Below, piece by piece: positions 25,796 through 34,910 of a stretch of 64,000 nt of DNA. Below the pieces are notes generated by a model that saw nothing but the letters and a program-made list of their open reading frames with translations, had not been told where the DNA came from and made no database searches. The position numbers and the translations under genes were made by a program. How positions within the stretch are numbered: the stretch's first letter is position 1; each line of letters starts with the position of its first letter. The stretch is from Mucilaginibacter sp. 44-25. Its GTDB lineage: Bacteria; Bacteroidota; Bacteroidia; Sphingobacteriales; Sphingobacteriaceae. The stretch lies in contig MKTS01000001.1 in assembly GCA_001898335.1 (NCBI GenBank), positions 558,001 to 622,000 on the forward strand, read 5' to 3'.

Positions 25796-26396
25796 CGAAA
25801 CCGACCCGCGTAAAAAGGCTTATATATTCGAGCTGGATAACGTGCTTTTTCCTGCTAAAGACTATTATTATCAGATATACTACCTGTTTGCCAACCTTTT
25901 AGAATATACAGAATTAAACAGCGCGGCAAAGACAACCGAACTGATGATTGATACGTATAATGATAAAGGGGAGGGCGCTGTGTATGACGAATTGGTAGCC
26001 CGGTTAAATGTGGACGAAAAATACCGCAGTAAACTGGAAATTATGCTGCTTACTGCCAGGCTGCCTTTAAAATTGTTGTTATACAGTAATATGCTTACAT
26101 TTATACAGGAAGCGGTTACCGATCGTAAAAAGATATTTATTGTAACTAACGGCGCGCCGCAGATGCAATTAAATAAAATAAGACAGGTAGAATGGCATGG
26201 ATTACAACCTTATCTCACTTGTTATTTTGCAGAAGAAACGCGGCCTAAGCCTGAACCGGACGTATTGCACCTGCTGATGAAGGAACATAGCCTGGAACGG
26301 CGCGACCTGCTGATGATAACAGGAAGCGAAACTGATATTTTATGCGCTGAAGCCTGTGGACTTGACCATTTGCCTGCAAGCGGAATTTTATATTGA
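25779..26396 (+). CDS. HAD-superfamily protein with altered catalytic motifs
   Basis: A 205-aa protein with the HAD Rossmann fold and an alpha-helical cap after motif I. Motif I reads FELDNVLFP, so the universal nucleophilic aspartate is a glutamate (E18) while the second acid (D20) remains. Motif II is IVTNG (T123), motif III RPKPEP (K157), and motif IV reads TGSETD, in which the first of the usual two acids is glycine (G182) and D186 is kept. It may be a pseudo-enzyme or bind a phosphate ligand without hydrolysing it. It starts 17 bases inside the 97-aa gene, so coupling is tight. Confidence 0.85.
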   Translation: MAVTYSETDPRKKAYIFELDNVLFPAKDYYYQIYYLFANLLEYTELNSAAKTTELMIDTYNDKGEGAVYDELVARLNVDEKYRSKLEIMLLTARLPLKLLLYSNMLTFIQEAVTDRKKIFIVTNGAPQMQLNKIRQVEWHGLQPYLTCYFAEETRPKPEPDVLHLLMKEHSLERRDLLMITGSETDILCAEACGLDHLPASGILY

Positions 26397-26449
26397 TACT
26401 GATAATATACTTATTACAAACTCGTTACATCATCTGAAAAGAATATCAT

Positions 26450-28036
26450 ATGCGGAAAATTTTTTACTTACTTGGTTTTACCGTTGTAGCATTTACAGCC
26501 TGTAAAAAAGACAAAGTTAACAATGGCGGCGGCAGCGACGGTGGTACCATTGCCCCCTCAAAGACAGGATCAACACTCGATCTGATAAAAGATTCGGTTT
26601 ATTTATATGCGCAGCAAACCTATTATTGGAACACGCAGTTGCCAACATACGCTGCATTTAATCCAAGGTCCATAAGTGGTAGTAATGATATTGACGCGCT
26701 GTCAAATGAAGTAGACAGGCTTACCCAATATGCCATCAATCCGGAAACAGGGAAATCATATGAATACACGGCTTCCGGGTATTCAAAGTATTCTTTTGTA
26801 GATGATGGTACGGTGTCTGCGGAACTGGGAGGAGTAAAAGGCGACTTTGGTTTTGCGCCTCTTTGGAATACCACTAATGATCTCAGGATAAAGTATGTTT
26901 ATCCCGGTTCACCTGCCGATCAGCAGGGAATTAAACGCGGATACCAGATCATCAAAATAAACGGTAAGAGCGGTAGCGATCTCAGTTATGATGGCGACGG
27001 TAGCGGCAATAACGTTCGCTTCCTTATCAATGCATATAGTAACAGCAGCACCATATCCATGACGCTTAAGCGCCCTGATGCTACTACTTTTGATGTAAAC
27101 TTAACCACCGGCACTTACACAGTTAATCCGGTTCTTGCTTCAAAAGTGATTGACCCTGGTAACGGGCAAAAAGTAGGTTATGTGGTATTTAACAGCTTTA
27201 CTACCCTGGATAACTCGCAGAGCAAGCTTGACGCTGTATTTAGTGATTTTGCTGCGCAAGGGGTACAAAACCTGGTGGTTGATTTGAGGTATAATGGAGG
27301 TGGATCAGTTGCAACAGCAGAGTACTTATCCAATCTTATTGCACCAACAAGCGTAAATGGCCAAACCATGTTTACTTATTATTTTAACCAAACTATGGTA
27401 AACAAACAGGCCACCATTCTGCAAAACCAAAAATTCAAATACAATGGTCAAATTTATTCCATGTTTGATTATGACTATTCACCTTCGGCCTGGACAGAGA
27501 AATTTGATAAAAGTGGTAAACCTGATCTGGGCCTGAAAAATGTGTTCTTCCTGGTTACAGGTTCTACAGCATCAGCCAGTGAATTAACGATTAACAATCT
27601 ATTGCCAATAACAGCATTGAATGTTAAACTGATAGGTACCACTACTTATGGTAAGCCTGTTGGTTTTTTTGCCTGGGATATCAATAAATACCAATTATAC
27701 ATGCCTGAGTTTGAAACTAAAAACTCCGCGGGTAAAGGTGGATATTATACCGGCATGAGGCCCTCAACAAATCCATCCGCGTCTACAGATTATGCGGGTA
27801 AGCCTGTATCTGATGATGTAACTAAAGATTTTGGTGACCCTACTGAAGGTATGCTTGCTACAGCGCTTAATTATGTTAAGGTGGGCTCTTTCTCTATACC
27901 AAATGTACAGGTACAAAGCTTAAATAAAGTGGCCACTTATTCGGTTGACCAGTCACGTGAAGTAGGTTTAAAAGTTGAAGGAAACAAGTTTAATGGCATG
28001 GTGGCGGATCCGGCCGGTCATAAAAAAATAAAATAA
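26450..28036 (+). CDS. S41-family C-terminal-processing peptidase, lipoprotein
   Basis: A 528-aa lipoprotein (lipobox FTAC, acylated C18) with a linker of glycines and serines, an N-terminal helical segment, a PDZ domain around residues 140-215 (GDFGFAPLWNTTN, PADQQGIKRGYQIIKIN), and an S41 protease core. The core has LVVDLRYNGGGSVATAEYLSNL, the serine loop VTGSTASASELT (residues 369-380) and the lysine motif GTTTYGKPVGF. It probably degrades or trims periplasmic or surface proteins. The catalytic Ser/Lys pair appears intact. Substrates are unknown. Confidence 0.9.
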   Translation: MRKIFYLLGFTVVAFTACKKDKVNNGGGSDGGTIAPSKTGSTLDLIKDSVYLYAQQTYYWNTQLPTYAAFNPRSISGSNDIDALSNEVDRLTQYAINPETGKSYEYTASGYSKYSFVDDGTVSAELGGVKGDFGFAPLWNTTNDLRIKYVYPGSPADQQGIKRGYQIIKINGKSGSDLSYDGDGSGNNVRFLINAYSNSSTISMTLKRPDATTFDVNLTTGTYTVNPVLASKVIDPGNGQKVGYVVFNSFTTLDNSQSKLDAVFSDFAAQGVQNLVVDLRYNGGGSVATAEYLSNLIAPTSVNGQTMFTYYFNQTMVNKQATILQNQKFKYNGQIYSMFDYDYSPSAWTEKFDKSGKPDLGLKNVFFLVTGSTASASELTINNLLPITALNVKLIGTTTYGKPVGFFAWDINKYQLYMPEFETKNSAGKGGYYTGMRPSTNPSASTDYAGKPVSDDVTKDFGDPTEGMLATALNYVKVGSFSIPNVQVQSLNKVATYSVDQSREVGLKVEGNKFNGMVADPAGHKKIK

Positions 28037-28080
28037 CTATTTATACGATCTTTTCATTTTATTTGCTTTGTAAAAGCTGA

Positions 28081-28742
28081 ATGAAATACTACCTCATATC
28101 TTATCTTCTTTTAATAACAACTATTGCTAAGGGGCAATCTGTAAAAGAATCATATTTCGAATTTAAGGCAGGTTATATGCCTACCATTGGTATAAAGTAT
28201 CGGTCCGGGGAGAAAGTGCTCCCTGGATCAATACCTTGCCTTATGATGGAGATTTTAATCCTGATGGAGATACTTTTGCCAGCACAAGTTTGGGTATTGC
28301 TTATGGAAAGTACTTGTCTCCTCAATTAAGACTGGGCCTTGGGGCCGATATTGATTTTTACCATAATTTATCGGAAGGTAACACCAGCAGGGCTACACCA
28401 TTTTACGGCGATGCCCGGTACACATTTAATAATACAGGTAGAGGTTTTTATGCTTATGCGCAACTGGGCTATTCGTTTATCACCGGAACCGACTGGCATT
28501 CGGGTTTTAAAACAGGCCTTGGTTTAGGTTATGCCATTAGAGGAGAAGATAGTAAACACGGCTTCAATTTCTCTATAGGCTATAATTACCAAACCCTGAA
28601 CAGGATGATACAGCAAAAACGTGGGGCACCCACACAGGGCGAGGGGTATTTTGGGCCAACAACAGTGCAAGATATTTATTTTGCCGGCTATAAAACCATC
28701 ATATTACAAACACTGCCTATTAAAATTGCTTACGAATTTTAA
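28081..28742 (+). pseudogene. Outer-membrane beta-barrel protein, disrupted by a frameshift
   Basis: Two overlapping reading frames fit one secreted beta-barrel protein of about 220 aa. The first (ATG 28081) gives a signal peptide MKYYLISYLLLITTIAKGQ and SYFEFKAGYMPTIGIKYRSGEK, then decays. A frame one base earlier, readable from about 28176, gives SAPWINTLPYDGDFNPDG, then barrel strands and the terminal phenylalanine IKIAYEF ending at 28742. A single lost base between about 28150 and 28225 (for example near the G-run 28207-28210) would explain it. Either a real mutation or a sequencing/assembly error. It follows the S41 gene by 44 bp and stops one base from smc. Confidence 0.65.
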
Positions 28743-28743
28743 A

Positions 28744-31700
28744 TTACTCGGCAAATTCGCGCAGATCTACCGGTACAACTCTTGATATGCCTTGCTCAAC
28801 CATGGTAACACCATAAACAATATCGGTGCAGGCAATAGTACGTTTGTTGTGGGATATGATGATAAACTGCGACTCGGCCGAGAACTTGCGTATGATGTTA
28901 TTGAATTTATCAATATTAGTATCATCAAGCGGGGCATCTACCTCATCAAATATACAGAACGGCGCGGGCTTAAGCAGGTAAAGCGAAAACAGTATTGCCG
29001 TGGCTGTAAGTGTTTTTTCACCTCCTGATAACTGGTTGATAGATAATGGCCGTTTACCTTTAGGGCGAGCGATAATATCTATGTCAGATTCCAACGGATT
29101 ATCGGGGTTAGTAAGCGTAAGGTCGCAGGAATCTTCCTCATTAAACAACGAGCGGAACACCTTAATAAAGTTTTCACGTACCAGCACAAAAGCGTTCATG
29201 AACTTCTCTTTGGCGGTATCATCAATTTCCTGTATAGTGGCCAATAGTGACGCTTTGGCCTCAGCCAAGTCCTTTTTCTGCGTTTGGATAAAGGTATGGC
29301 GCTCGTTCATCTCGTTATACGCCTCAACCGCCATCGGGTTAATGGCACCAAAATCATCCAACTGGCGTTTCATCTTTTCGGTCTTCTCCCGGATGTCGTC
29401 TTCGTTATCTGCCTCGTTCACCTCAACCTCTAACAGGTCATTAATATCTATATTGAATTCTACCGATAGTCGCTCGCGCAAGGCATTAAGTTCAAGCTTA
29501 AGGTTGTTACGCTCATCTTTCAGCTCGTTCTCAATAGCTTCAGTTCGGTCTTTTTGCTGGCGCAGTTTTGTAACCTCGGCTTCGCGCTCGGTGATGGCGT
29601 TTCGCCATGCGTAGTATTCCTGCTCGGCTTCCGCGGTGCCTTTCTCAAGCGCTTCTTTCTGCTCATACATTTCCAGCAGATTCTCGTCGCTGTCGCCGGT
29701 CTGCTGCAGGTTCTCCAATATCGCCGCCTTCACTTTTTCCAGCTCGGCACTGTTCTGCCTGATGCGTGTATCCAGGTGCTCTAATTGTGTTTCGCGGTAG
29801 TCAAGGTCTTTGGCTAAGCCAGAAACCTTATTTTGCTGCTGATGAATGCGGATGTTTTCCTGATTATAGGCGTTGGAACGAACGGTTACAATTTCGTTCA
29901 ACTCGTTAAACAAAGCCTGCTTTTCCAGCATCAGCTCGTTTTGTGTTTGCTTTTGTTCTTTAAGGTCTAAAAGGGTAGGTCCAAGGTTGAATATCTCATT
30001 CTTTATCCCGGCTATTTTATCGGCAATGGCTTGCTTACGGTTCAGGCTGTTCTCAATAAATGCTTGGTATTGTTCCTGTTTGGTTTTCACCGTAACCAGC
30101 TCGGTGTTTAGTTGGTTCAATTCAAATTGCTTCTGCCTTACCTCAGCAGCCTTGCCTGACGCCTTTAAAGCTGTTAATCTGCTGTTTAATTCTTCCGATT
30201 CACTTTTTAATTTTTGGATACGCGTTTCGGCCTGTTTAATTTCTTTTAACAGATTATCCAGGTTTTTTGCCCTGCCTATGCGTTTTCCTTCAAACAAGCC
30301 AACTGAACCGCCGGCCATGGTATGCCGTGATTTATTGAATTTGCCGCTTTTTCCTATCAGCACCACACCATCCGGTAAGGGTAAGGAGTTGATATCCTGC
30401 TCACCCTGATCATTCACCAGGTAAACGTTTTTTAATAGATGCGTACATAAAGGTTTGTAACGCTCATCTACCTCGACGACTGAAAGTGCGGGAATAGCGG
30501 CAGAGTCGATCAGGCTGGCATCTGTTGCTTGTTTTTCACTCTCGTAATTATCAAGTATAAAAAACTGCGCGCGGCCCTTGGCTGCGTTGCTTAGCAAGTT
30601 AATGGCGGCGATGGCTTCATCGTAATTATTTACCACATAGTGGTTCATGAACGGCTCCAGGTAATTCTCAATCGCTACCCTGAACTCTTCTTTACAAAAA
30701 AGTATATCGCTGAAAAGTGTAACCGTTTTAGCCCAACCTGTGGTCTTCTTCAGGAATCGGATGGACTCGGGGAAACCTTCCAAATTATCAACCAAACTTT
30801 TCGTAAGGTTATACTCATTTTGCCGGGCATCCAAACGGCGGCTATCGGTAGCTATACTTTCCGTTACTGTTTTTAGCGATGCTTCTGTTTCTGCAATCTG
30901 CTCTTTTAACTTGTTCTCTGCGTCTACAGCTAATTCGTACTCGCCTTTAAGGGTTTCAACGCGGTTCTGCAGTTCGGCAACAACGGTGTTAAAGTGGGAG
31001 AGTTCCGCCTCTTTATTAGTGGTGTCCTCCATATTGCGCTGGCTTTCCTGCTCAAGCGCCTGTTGCTGAATGTTCAGAATGTCAATGTCCTTTTCGGCTT
31101 TGTAAAGCTGGCTTTGTAAGCGGTTGTTCACTGCATTCAGTTCATTCAGCTCATTTCTGGCTTCGGCCTGTTGCGCCTTTAGTTCATCTACGGCTTCTTT
31201 AAGCTCCTGTACGTGCGCAGAAATGGTTTGCAGGTTTTCGTCCTCCTGCAATTTTTCCTCATTAAGGCGCTTAATGTTGTATTGTACGTGCTTATATTGT
31301 GTATTATCTCGTTCTAACTCATCTTTCAGGCGAGATTCTTTATCCTGCTGATGTTTGAGCTGCTCGTTCTTAATACGTTTCTCGCTCTCGTATGCACGTA
31401 TCTTAGCCGTATACTCATTACTGGCTTTTTGTTGGGCCGCCAGATTTTTCTCTTTTGTAATGCTTTCAACCTTGCTTTTCTGTAGATCGGCTTCCAGCGT
31501 ATCTATCTGTGATACAATACCAGTCTTTTCAACTTTTTGCACCTGCTCTTTTTCCTCGATCTGTGCCAGCGAACGACTAAAATTGGCAATGCGGAATGAG
31601 GCCAGGGAGATGCTAAGCGTTTTATATTGTTCTTTTAAGCGGTAATAGCGTTCGGTTTTTTTTGCCTGGTTTTCAAGTGTCTTCAGGTTTTTCTCAATCT

Positions 31701-32289
31701 CAAACAGGAGGTCCTCAACACGTTCAAGGTCGGCTTCTGTGTCCTTTAACTTACTAAAGGTTTGCTTTTTGCGAAGCTTGTATTTGGAGATACCCGATGC
31801 TTCTTCAAACAAGTTACGGCGCGATCCTTCTTTGTTGTTGATGATCTCGTCTATCATTCGTAGTTCAATGATAGAGTAGGAGTCGGCACCAACACCGGTA
31901 TCCATAAAGAGATCAGTGATGTCCTTTAAACGACATTGTACGTCGTTCAGGCGGTACTCACTCTCACCGCTGCGGTATAACCTGCGGGTGAGCGTAACCT
32001 GCGAAAAATCAGTAGGAAGGATGTTCTTGGTGTTATCAAACGTTAACGACACCTCGGCCAGGTTGGCTGCCTTGCGGGTTTTGGTACCGTTAAAAATAAC
32101 GTTGTCCATCTTTTCTGACCGCAGCATACGTGTGCTTTGCTCACCCAAAACCCAGCGGATAGCATCAACAACGTTGCTTTTGCCGCAGCCATTAGGGCCC
32201 GCGATAGCCGTAACACCCTCATTAAAATTAATGGTGATCTTATCGCCGAAACTCTTAAAACCCTTGATTTCTAATTGAGTAAGTTGCAT
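28744..32289 (-). CDS. smc: Chromosome segregation ATPase SMC
   Basis: An 1181-aa condensin subunit. The N-terminal head has Walker A GPNGCGKS (residues 31-38) and the R-loop/DNA region after it. Long charged coiled coils (about 170-500 and 690-1000) flank a central hinge near 510-680. The C-terminal head has signature LSGGEKTLTATAILF and Walker B FCIFDEVDAPLDD. It organises the replicated chromosome. It is the last gene of a minus-strand run (endoV, small membrane protein, ABC ATPase, PhzF-like, smc), 83 bp after the PhzF-like gene. Confidence 0.98.
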   Translation of the reverse strand: MQLTQLEIKGFKSFGDKITINFNEGVTAIAGPNGCGKSNVVDAIRWVLGEQSTRMLRSEKMDNVIFNGTKTRKAANLAEVSLTFDNTKNILPTDFSQVTLTRRLYRSGESEYRLNDVQCRLKDITDLFMDTGVGADSYSIIELRMIDEIINNKEGSRRNLFEEASGISKYKLRKKQTFSKLKDTEADLERVEDLLFEIEKNLKTLENQAKKTERYYRLKEQYKTLSISLASFRIANFSRSLAQIEEKEQVQKVEKTGIVSQIDTLEADLQKSKVESITKEKNLAAQQKASNEYTAKIRAYESEKRIKNEQLKHQQDKESRLKDELERDNTQYKHVQYNIKRLNEEKLQEDENLQTISAHVQELKEAVDELKAQQAEARNELNELNAVNNRLQSQLYKAEKDIDILNIQQQALEQESQRNMEDTTNKEAELSHFNTVVAELQNRVETLKGEYELAVDAENKLKEQIAETEASLKTVTESIATDSRRLDARQNEYNLTKSLVDNLEGFPESIRFLKKTTGWAKTVTLFSDILFCKEEFRVAIENYLEPFMNHYVVNNYDEAIAAINLLSNAAKGRAQFFILDNYESEKQATDASLIDSAAIPALSVVEVDERYKPLCTHLLKNVYLVNDQGEQDINSLPLPDGVVLIGKSGKFNKSRHTMAGGSVGLFEGKRIGRAKNLDNLLKEIKQAETRIQKLKSESEELNSRLTALKASGKAAEVRQKQFELNQLNTELVTVKTKQEQYQAFIENSLNRKQAIADKIAGIKNEIFNLGPTLLDLKEQKQTQNELMLEKQALFNELNEIVTVRSNAYNQENIRIHQQQNKVSGLAKDLDYRETQLEHLDTRIRQNSAELEKVKAAILENLQQTGDSDENLLEMYEQKEALEKGTAEAEQEYYAWRNAITEREAEVTKLRQQKDRTEAIENELKDERNNLKLELNALRERLSVEFNIDINDLLEVEVNEADNEDDIREKTEKMKRQLDDFGAINPMAVEAYNEMNERHTFIQTQKKDLAEAKASLLATIQEIDDTAKEKFMNAFVLVRENFIKVFRSLFNEEDSCDLTLTNPDNPLESDIDIIARPKGKRPLSINQLSGGEKTLTATAILFSLYLLKPAPFCIFDEVDAPLDDTNIDKFNNIIRKFSAESQFIIISHNKRTIACTDIVYGVTMVEQGISRVVPVDLREFAE

Positions 32290-32372
32290 TAATCAGGACA
32301 AGTACTGCTAAAAAACAAAAGCTTAAGATAGTTATTTACGATTAAAGCTGAAACTAAAAAGGCTTATCTTAT

Positions 32373-33158
32373 TTAAACCACTATGCTTCCACTTAGATAA
32401 GTGACTGCCTTACCGGCCATTACCACGCGGTCACCTTTAAATTCGCACCATAATTCGCCTTTCCGTGGCGATACCTGGTAGGCATGTAGCCTATCTTTAC
32501 CTAATTTATTTGCCCAGTACGGAATTAAATTGCAGTGCGCCGAACCCGTAACCGGATCTTCCGGAACACCTGCAGCGGGAGCAAAAAAGCGTGATACAAA
32601 GTCGACATCTTTACCTGGTGCCGTAACAATTATGCCTAACGTATCTATCTTAGCCAGTAACGAATGATCGGGTGTCATATTCCTTATTTCGTCCTCAGTT
32701 TCATAAACCAGGAAATAATCGCGGGAGCGTAGAACTTCTTTAGGTGCAGCGCCGCCTAATGCGGCCAGCAAACCTTCCGGCATGTCAGCTGCAAAGGGCG
32801 GTCGTGAAGGGAAATTCATGAAATATTTATCGCCATCGCGTTTAACTACCAACGTGCCTGCCTTAACCGTATCAAAGTTGATGGTATCGCCCGCGTAGCC
32901 TAATTCGGTAAATAAAATATGGGCGGCAGCAAGTGTAGCATGTCCACATAGATCAATCTCCAATTCAGGTGTGAACCAACGCAGCAAATAGCCTTTATCA
33001 TTCTTTACAAAAAAGGCGGTTTCGGCCAGGTTATTCTCCATGGCTATTTTCTGCATAATGTCATCTGGCAACCATACCTCAAGCGGGCAAATAGCAGCCG
33101 GGTTGCCACCAAAAAGCTTGTCTGTAAATGCATCGGCCTGGTATATTGGAATTGTCAT
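32373..33158 (-). CDS. PhzF-family isomerase/epimerase-like protein
   Basis: A 261-aa DapF-fold protein of the PhzF/YddE family. N-domain IPIYQADAFTDKLFGGNPAAIC; catalytic glutamate in NNLAETAFFVK; C-domain phosphate/carboxylate loop AAGVPEDPVTGSAHCNLIPYW. The family isomerises dihydro-anthranilates in phenazine makers, but most members outside those clusters have unknown substrates, and no other phenazine gene is present. It is five bases after the ABC ATPase gene. The role is undetermined. Confidence 0.9.
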   Translation of the reverse strand: MTIPIYQADAFTDKLFGGNPAAICPLEVWLPDDIMQKIAMENNLAETAFFVKNDKGYLLRWFTPELEIDLCGHATLAAAHILFTELGYAGDTINFDTVKAGTLVVKRDGDKYFMNFPSRPPFAADMPEGLLAALGGAAPKEVLRSRDYFLVYETEDEIRNMTPDHSLLAKIDTLGIIVTAPGKDVDFVSRFFAPAAGVPEDPVTGSAHCNLIPYWANKLGKDRLHAYQVSPRKGELWCEFKGDRVVMAGKAVTYLSGSIVV

Positions 33159-33163
33159 AGCGT

Positions 33164-33832
33164 TTAACGGTTTATACCGCTAAGATAGCCGTAAGTAACT
33201 AATTCTTCGTTATTGGCGATTTGTTTTGTGCAGCCGTTGTTTAGCAATACCACCTTATCGCTCACTTCTAAAATATTGTAATACTGATGATCGGTGATGA
33301 TAATTCCTTTACGTTTTGCGCATACGCGTATTATCAGTTTAAATTCATCTGCTTGTACAGGTGAAATATGGGTAAAAGGTTCGTCCAGCAAAATAAAGTC
33401 AGCCTTGCTGTGGATGATCATCAGCATCTCCAGTTGCCGCAACTCGCCGCCCGAAAGCTGTGCTGGTGTTTTATGAGCATGCAGTTTGTATACGTCAAGA
33501 CCAGTAAAATCATTCCAAAAGTTCTCATCTACCAACATCCGCGCAAGCCTGCTTATTTTAATATTATTGGGCAAATAGCTATGATGTGGCAAATAAGCTA
33601 TACGGTTGTTATGGTAGCCTTTATGAATGAAAACGCCATTAATGCTGACATATTTGTAAGATGCATGCAACGTACCAAATATCACTTTTAATAACGATGA
33701 TTTACCGCAGCCGTTCCTGCCCAACAAACCAACTACCTGGCCCTGCATGCACTCCAGGTAAACATCCTGCAATATCTTGCGCTCGTTAAACGCCAACTGT
33801 ACACTGTCAACTTTTAAAACAAGTGGCGGCAT
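33164..33832 (-). CDS. Stand-alone ABC ATPase paired with a small membrane protein
   Basis: A 222-aa ABC ATPase, complete: Walker A GLLGRNGCGKSSLL, signature LSGGELRQLEMLMII, Walker B FILLDEPFTHIS and switch IITDHQYYNI. It is most like LptB/LivF-type ATPases (short, no extra domain). No normal permease is encoded here; its only candidate membrane partner is the 103-aa protein whose gene overlaps its start by 19 bases. A complex of the two is inferred from gene overlap. Substrate unknown. Confidence 0.88.
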   Translation of the reverse strand: MPPLVLKVDSVQLAFNERKILQDVYLECMQGQVVGLLGRNGCGKSSLLKVIFGTLHASYKYVSINGVFIHKGYHNNRIAYLPHHSYLPNNIKISRLARMLVDENFWNDFTGLDVYKLHAHKTPAQLSGGELRQLEMLMIIHSKADFILLDEPFTHISPVQADEFKLIIRVCAKRKGIIITDHQYYNILEVSDKVVLLNNGCTKQIANNEELVTYGYLSGINR

Positions 33833-34125
33833 ATAGAAAGTATTAGGGTGATTACGGTGAATACAGCGAGATCTATTAAATAAGTATAGCCATATAACCG
33901 CCTGATATATAAGCCTGCGTTACGGTAATAAAAGTACGTTTTGGCTGATGAATAATAATGCAAACTTACAGCGCCTGCAAAACCAATTAGTTTTGAAAAG
34001 TGTAGTGAAATAATACTATTTCCCGTGCTGCTACCAACTAATAAAAAGCAGAGAAGAGTAAATGTTATGTTATAAACCACCAGCGTACGATAGTATTGCA
34101 GCGTGAGTGTGACAAGGCGTTTCAT
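33814..34125 (-). CDS. 103-aa three-helix membrane protein, candidate ABC partner
   Basis: A small inner-membrane protein with three predicted helices (about residues 18-37, 42-64 and 78-98). Between helices 2 and 3 is an aromatic, basic loop KTYFYYRNAGLYIRRLYGYTY, which could be a coupling helix facing the ATPase. It is too short for an ABC-2 permease half (normally five or six helices). The 19-base overlap with the ABC ATPase gene suggests stoichiometric synthesis. No family recognised. Confidence 0.75.
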   Translation of the reverse strand: MKRLVTLTLQYYRTLVVYNITFTLLCFLLVGSSTGNSIISLHFSKLIGFAGAVSLHYYSSAKTYFYYRNAGLYIRRLYGYTYLIDLAVFTVITLILSICRHLF

Positions 34126-34148
34126 ATTGATTGTTTACAATACGTAAA

Positions 34149-34856
34149 TCAATCAAATAAATTGTATTGCTGCAGTGTTTTGTCACCATCTTCTATCCGT
34201 ATCTTATTCACTAACAAGTGTGCCTGCCTGGTTGGCTCAGGTATGCGATAACCGCGAATGCAGTTTTTTATTACCTCAACGCTTTGATGTATACTGATGT
34301 GATGCCCTGGTGAAATATATATTGGGTTACAGCGCACCTTGCTTCTTAATGCTACACCAACCTGTTCGCCATTATGGTACATTGGGCTTTCGGCGAAGTG
34401 GTTATTTTCAGGTTCATCAAACTTGCCGGCCAACCGGCTTTTAGCACTGCCGATGGTAGACACATCGGTGACCAACCCGAAATGGGTGGCAATACCCATG
34501 CGGCGTTCATGTGCTATCCCCTGGCCGTCTAATATCACCAAGTCGGGTTTCGTAGTGAGGGTATCCCAAGCTTTTAGCAATGCTGGCACTTCTCTAAAGG
34601 CTAATAACCCGGAAACGTAAGGGAATTTGGTGTTCACTATTGCAGTAGCTATATTGATAACTTTTAATTCGGGATAGGTAAAAACCACAATGCCGGCATA
34701 TAATACTTCGGAGTTTTTATTGAAAGATATGTCGGCACCGGCAATAGTACGGATAGGTGTGGTGAGTTCTTTTATGCTGATCTGCTTACGCAGTTCTTGT
34801 TGATGAGCTATTGCCTGCGCAGAGGTAAAATGTTCGTAACCTCGTGGGTCTTCCAT
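34149..34856 (-). CDS. nfi: Endonuclease V
   Basis: A 235-aa deoxyinosine-specific endonuclease that nicks one nucleotide 3' of deaminated adenine (hypoxanthine) and helps repair DNA. Family motifs: TIAGADISF (metal-binding Asp), YVSGLLAFREVPALLKAW, and LVILDGQGIAHERRMGIATHFG (catalytic acidic/His cluster). It lies 23 bp upstream of the 103-aa gene in the same direction and is separated from rpoD by a terminator. Confidence 0.95.
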   Translation of the reverse strand: MEDPRGYEHFTSAQAIAHQQELRKQISIKELTTPIRTIAGADISFNKNSEVLYAGIVVFTYPELKVINIATAIVNTKFPYVSGLLAFREVPALLKAWDTLTTKPDLVILDGQGIAHERRMGIATHFGLVTDVSTIGSAKSRLAGKFDEPENNHFAESPMYHNGEQVGVALRSKVRCNPIYISPGHHISIHQSVEVIKNCIRGYRIPEPTRQAHLLVNKIRIEDGDKTLQQYNLFD

Positions 34857-34870
34857 TTCTTTTTAACATA

Positions 34871-34903
34871 AAAAAGCCTCCGCTTGTTTAAGGGAGGCTT
34901 TTT
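34871..34903 (-). terminator. Terminator after rpoD
   Basis: AAAAAGCCTCC at 34871-34881 and GGAGGCTTTTT at 34893-34903 form a perfect 11-bp stem with T-runs on both sides, 8 bp after the rpoD stop codon. Confidence 0.88.
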
Positions 34904-34910
34904 ATAAGGA

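Noticed and set aside
28150..28225. Programmed -1 frameshift as explanation of the broken barrel gene
   Set aside because: No slippery heptamer or following structure is evident; mutation or sequence error is simpler.
29000..29614. 204-aa antisense reading frame inside smc, and similar long antisense frames
   Set aside because: Serine-rich composition and frame typical of the complement of a helical coiled-coil gene; SMC itself is unambiguous.
32373..33158. A phenazine biosynthesis locus
   Set aside because: Only a single PhzF-like gene occurs; no other phz genes are nearby and family members are commonly unrelated to phenazines.
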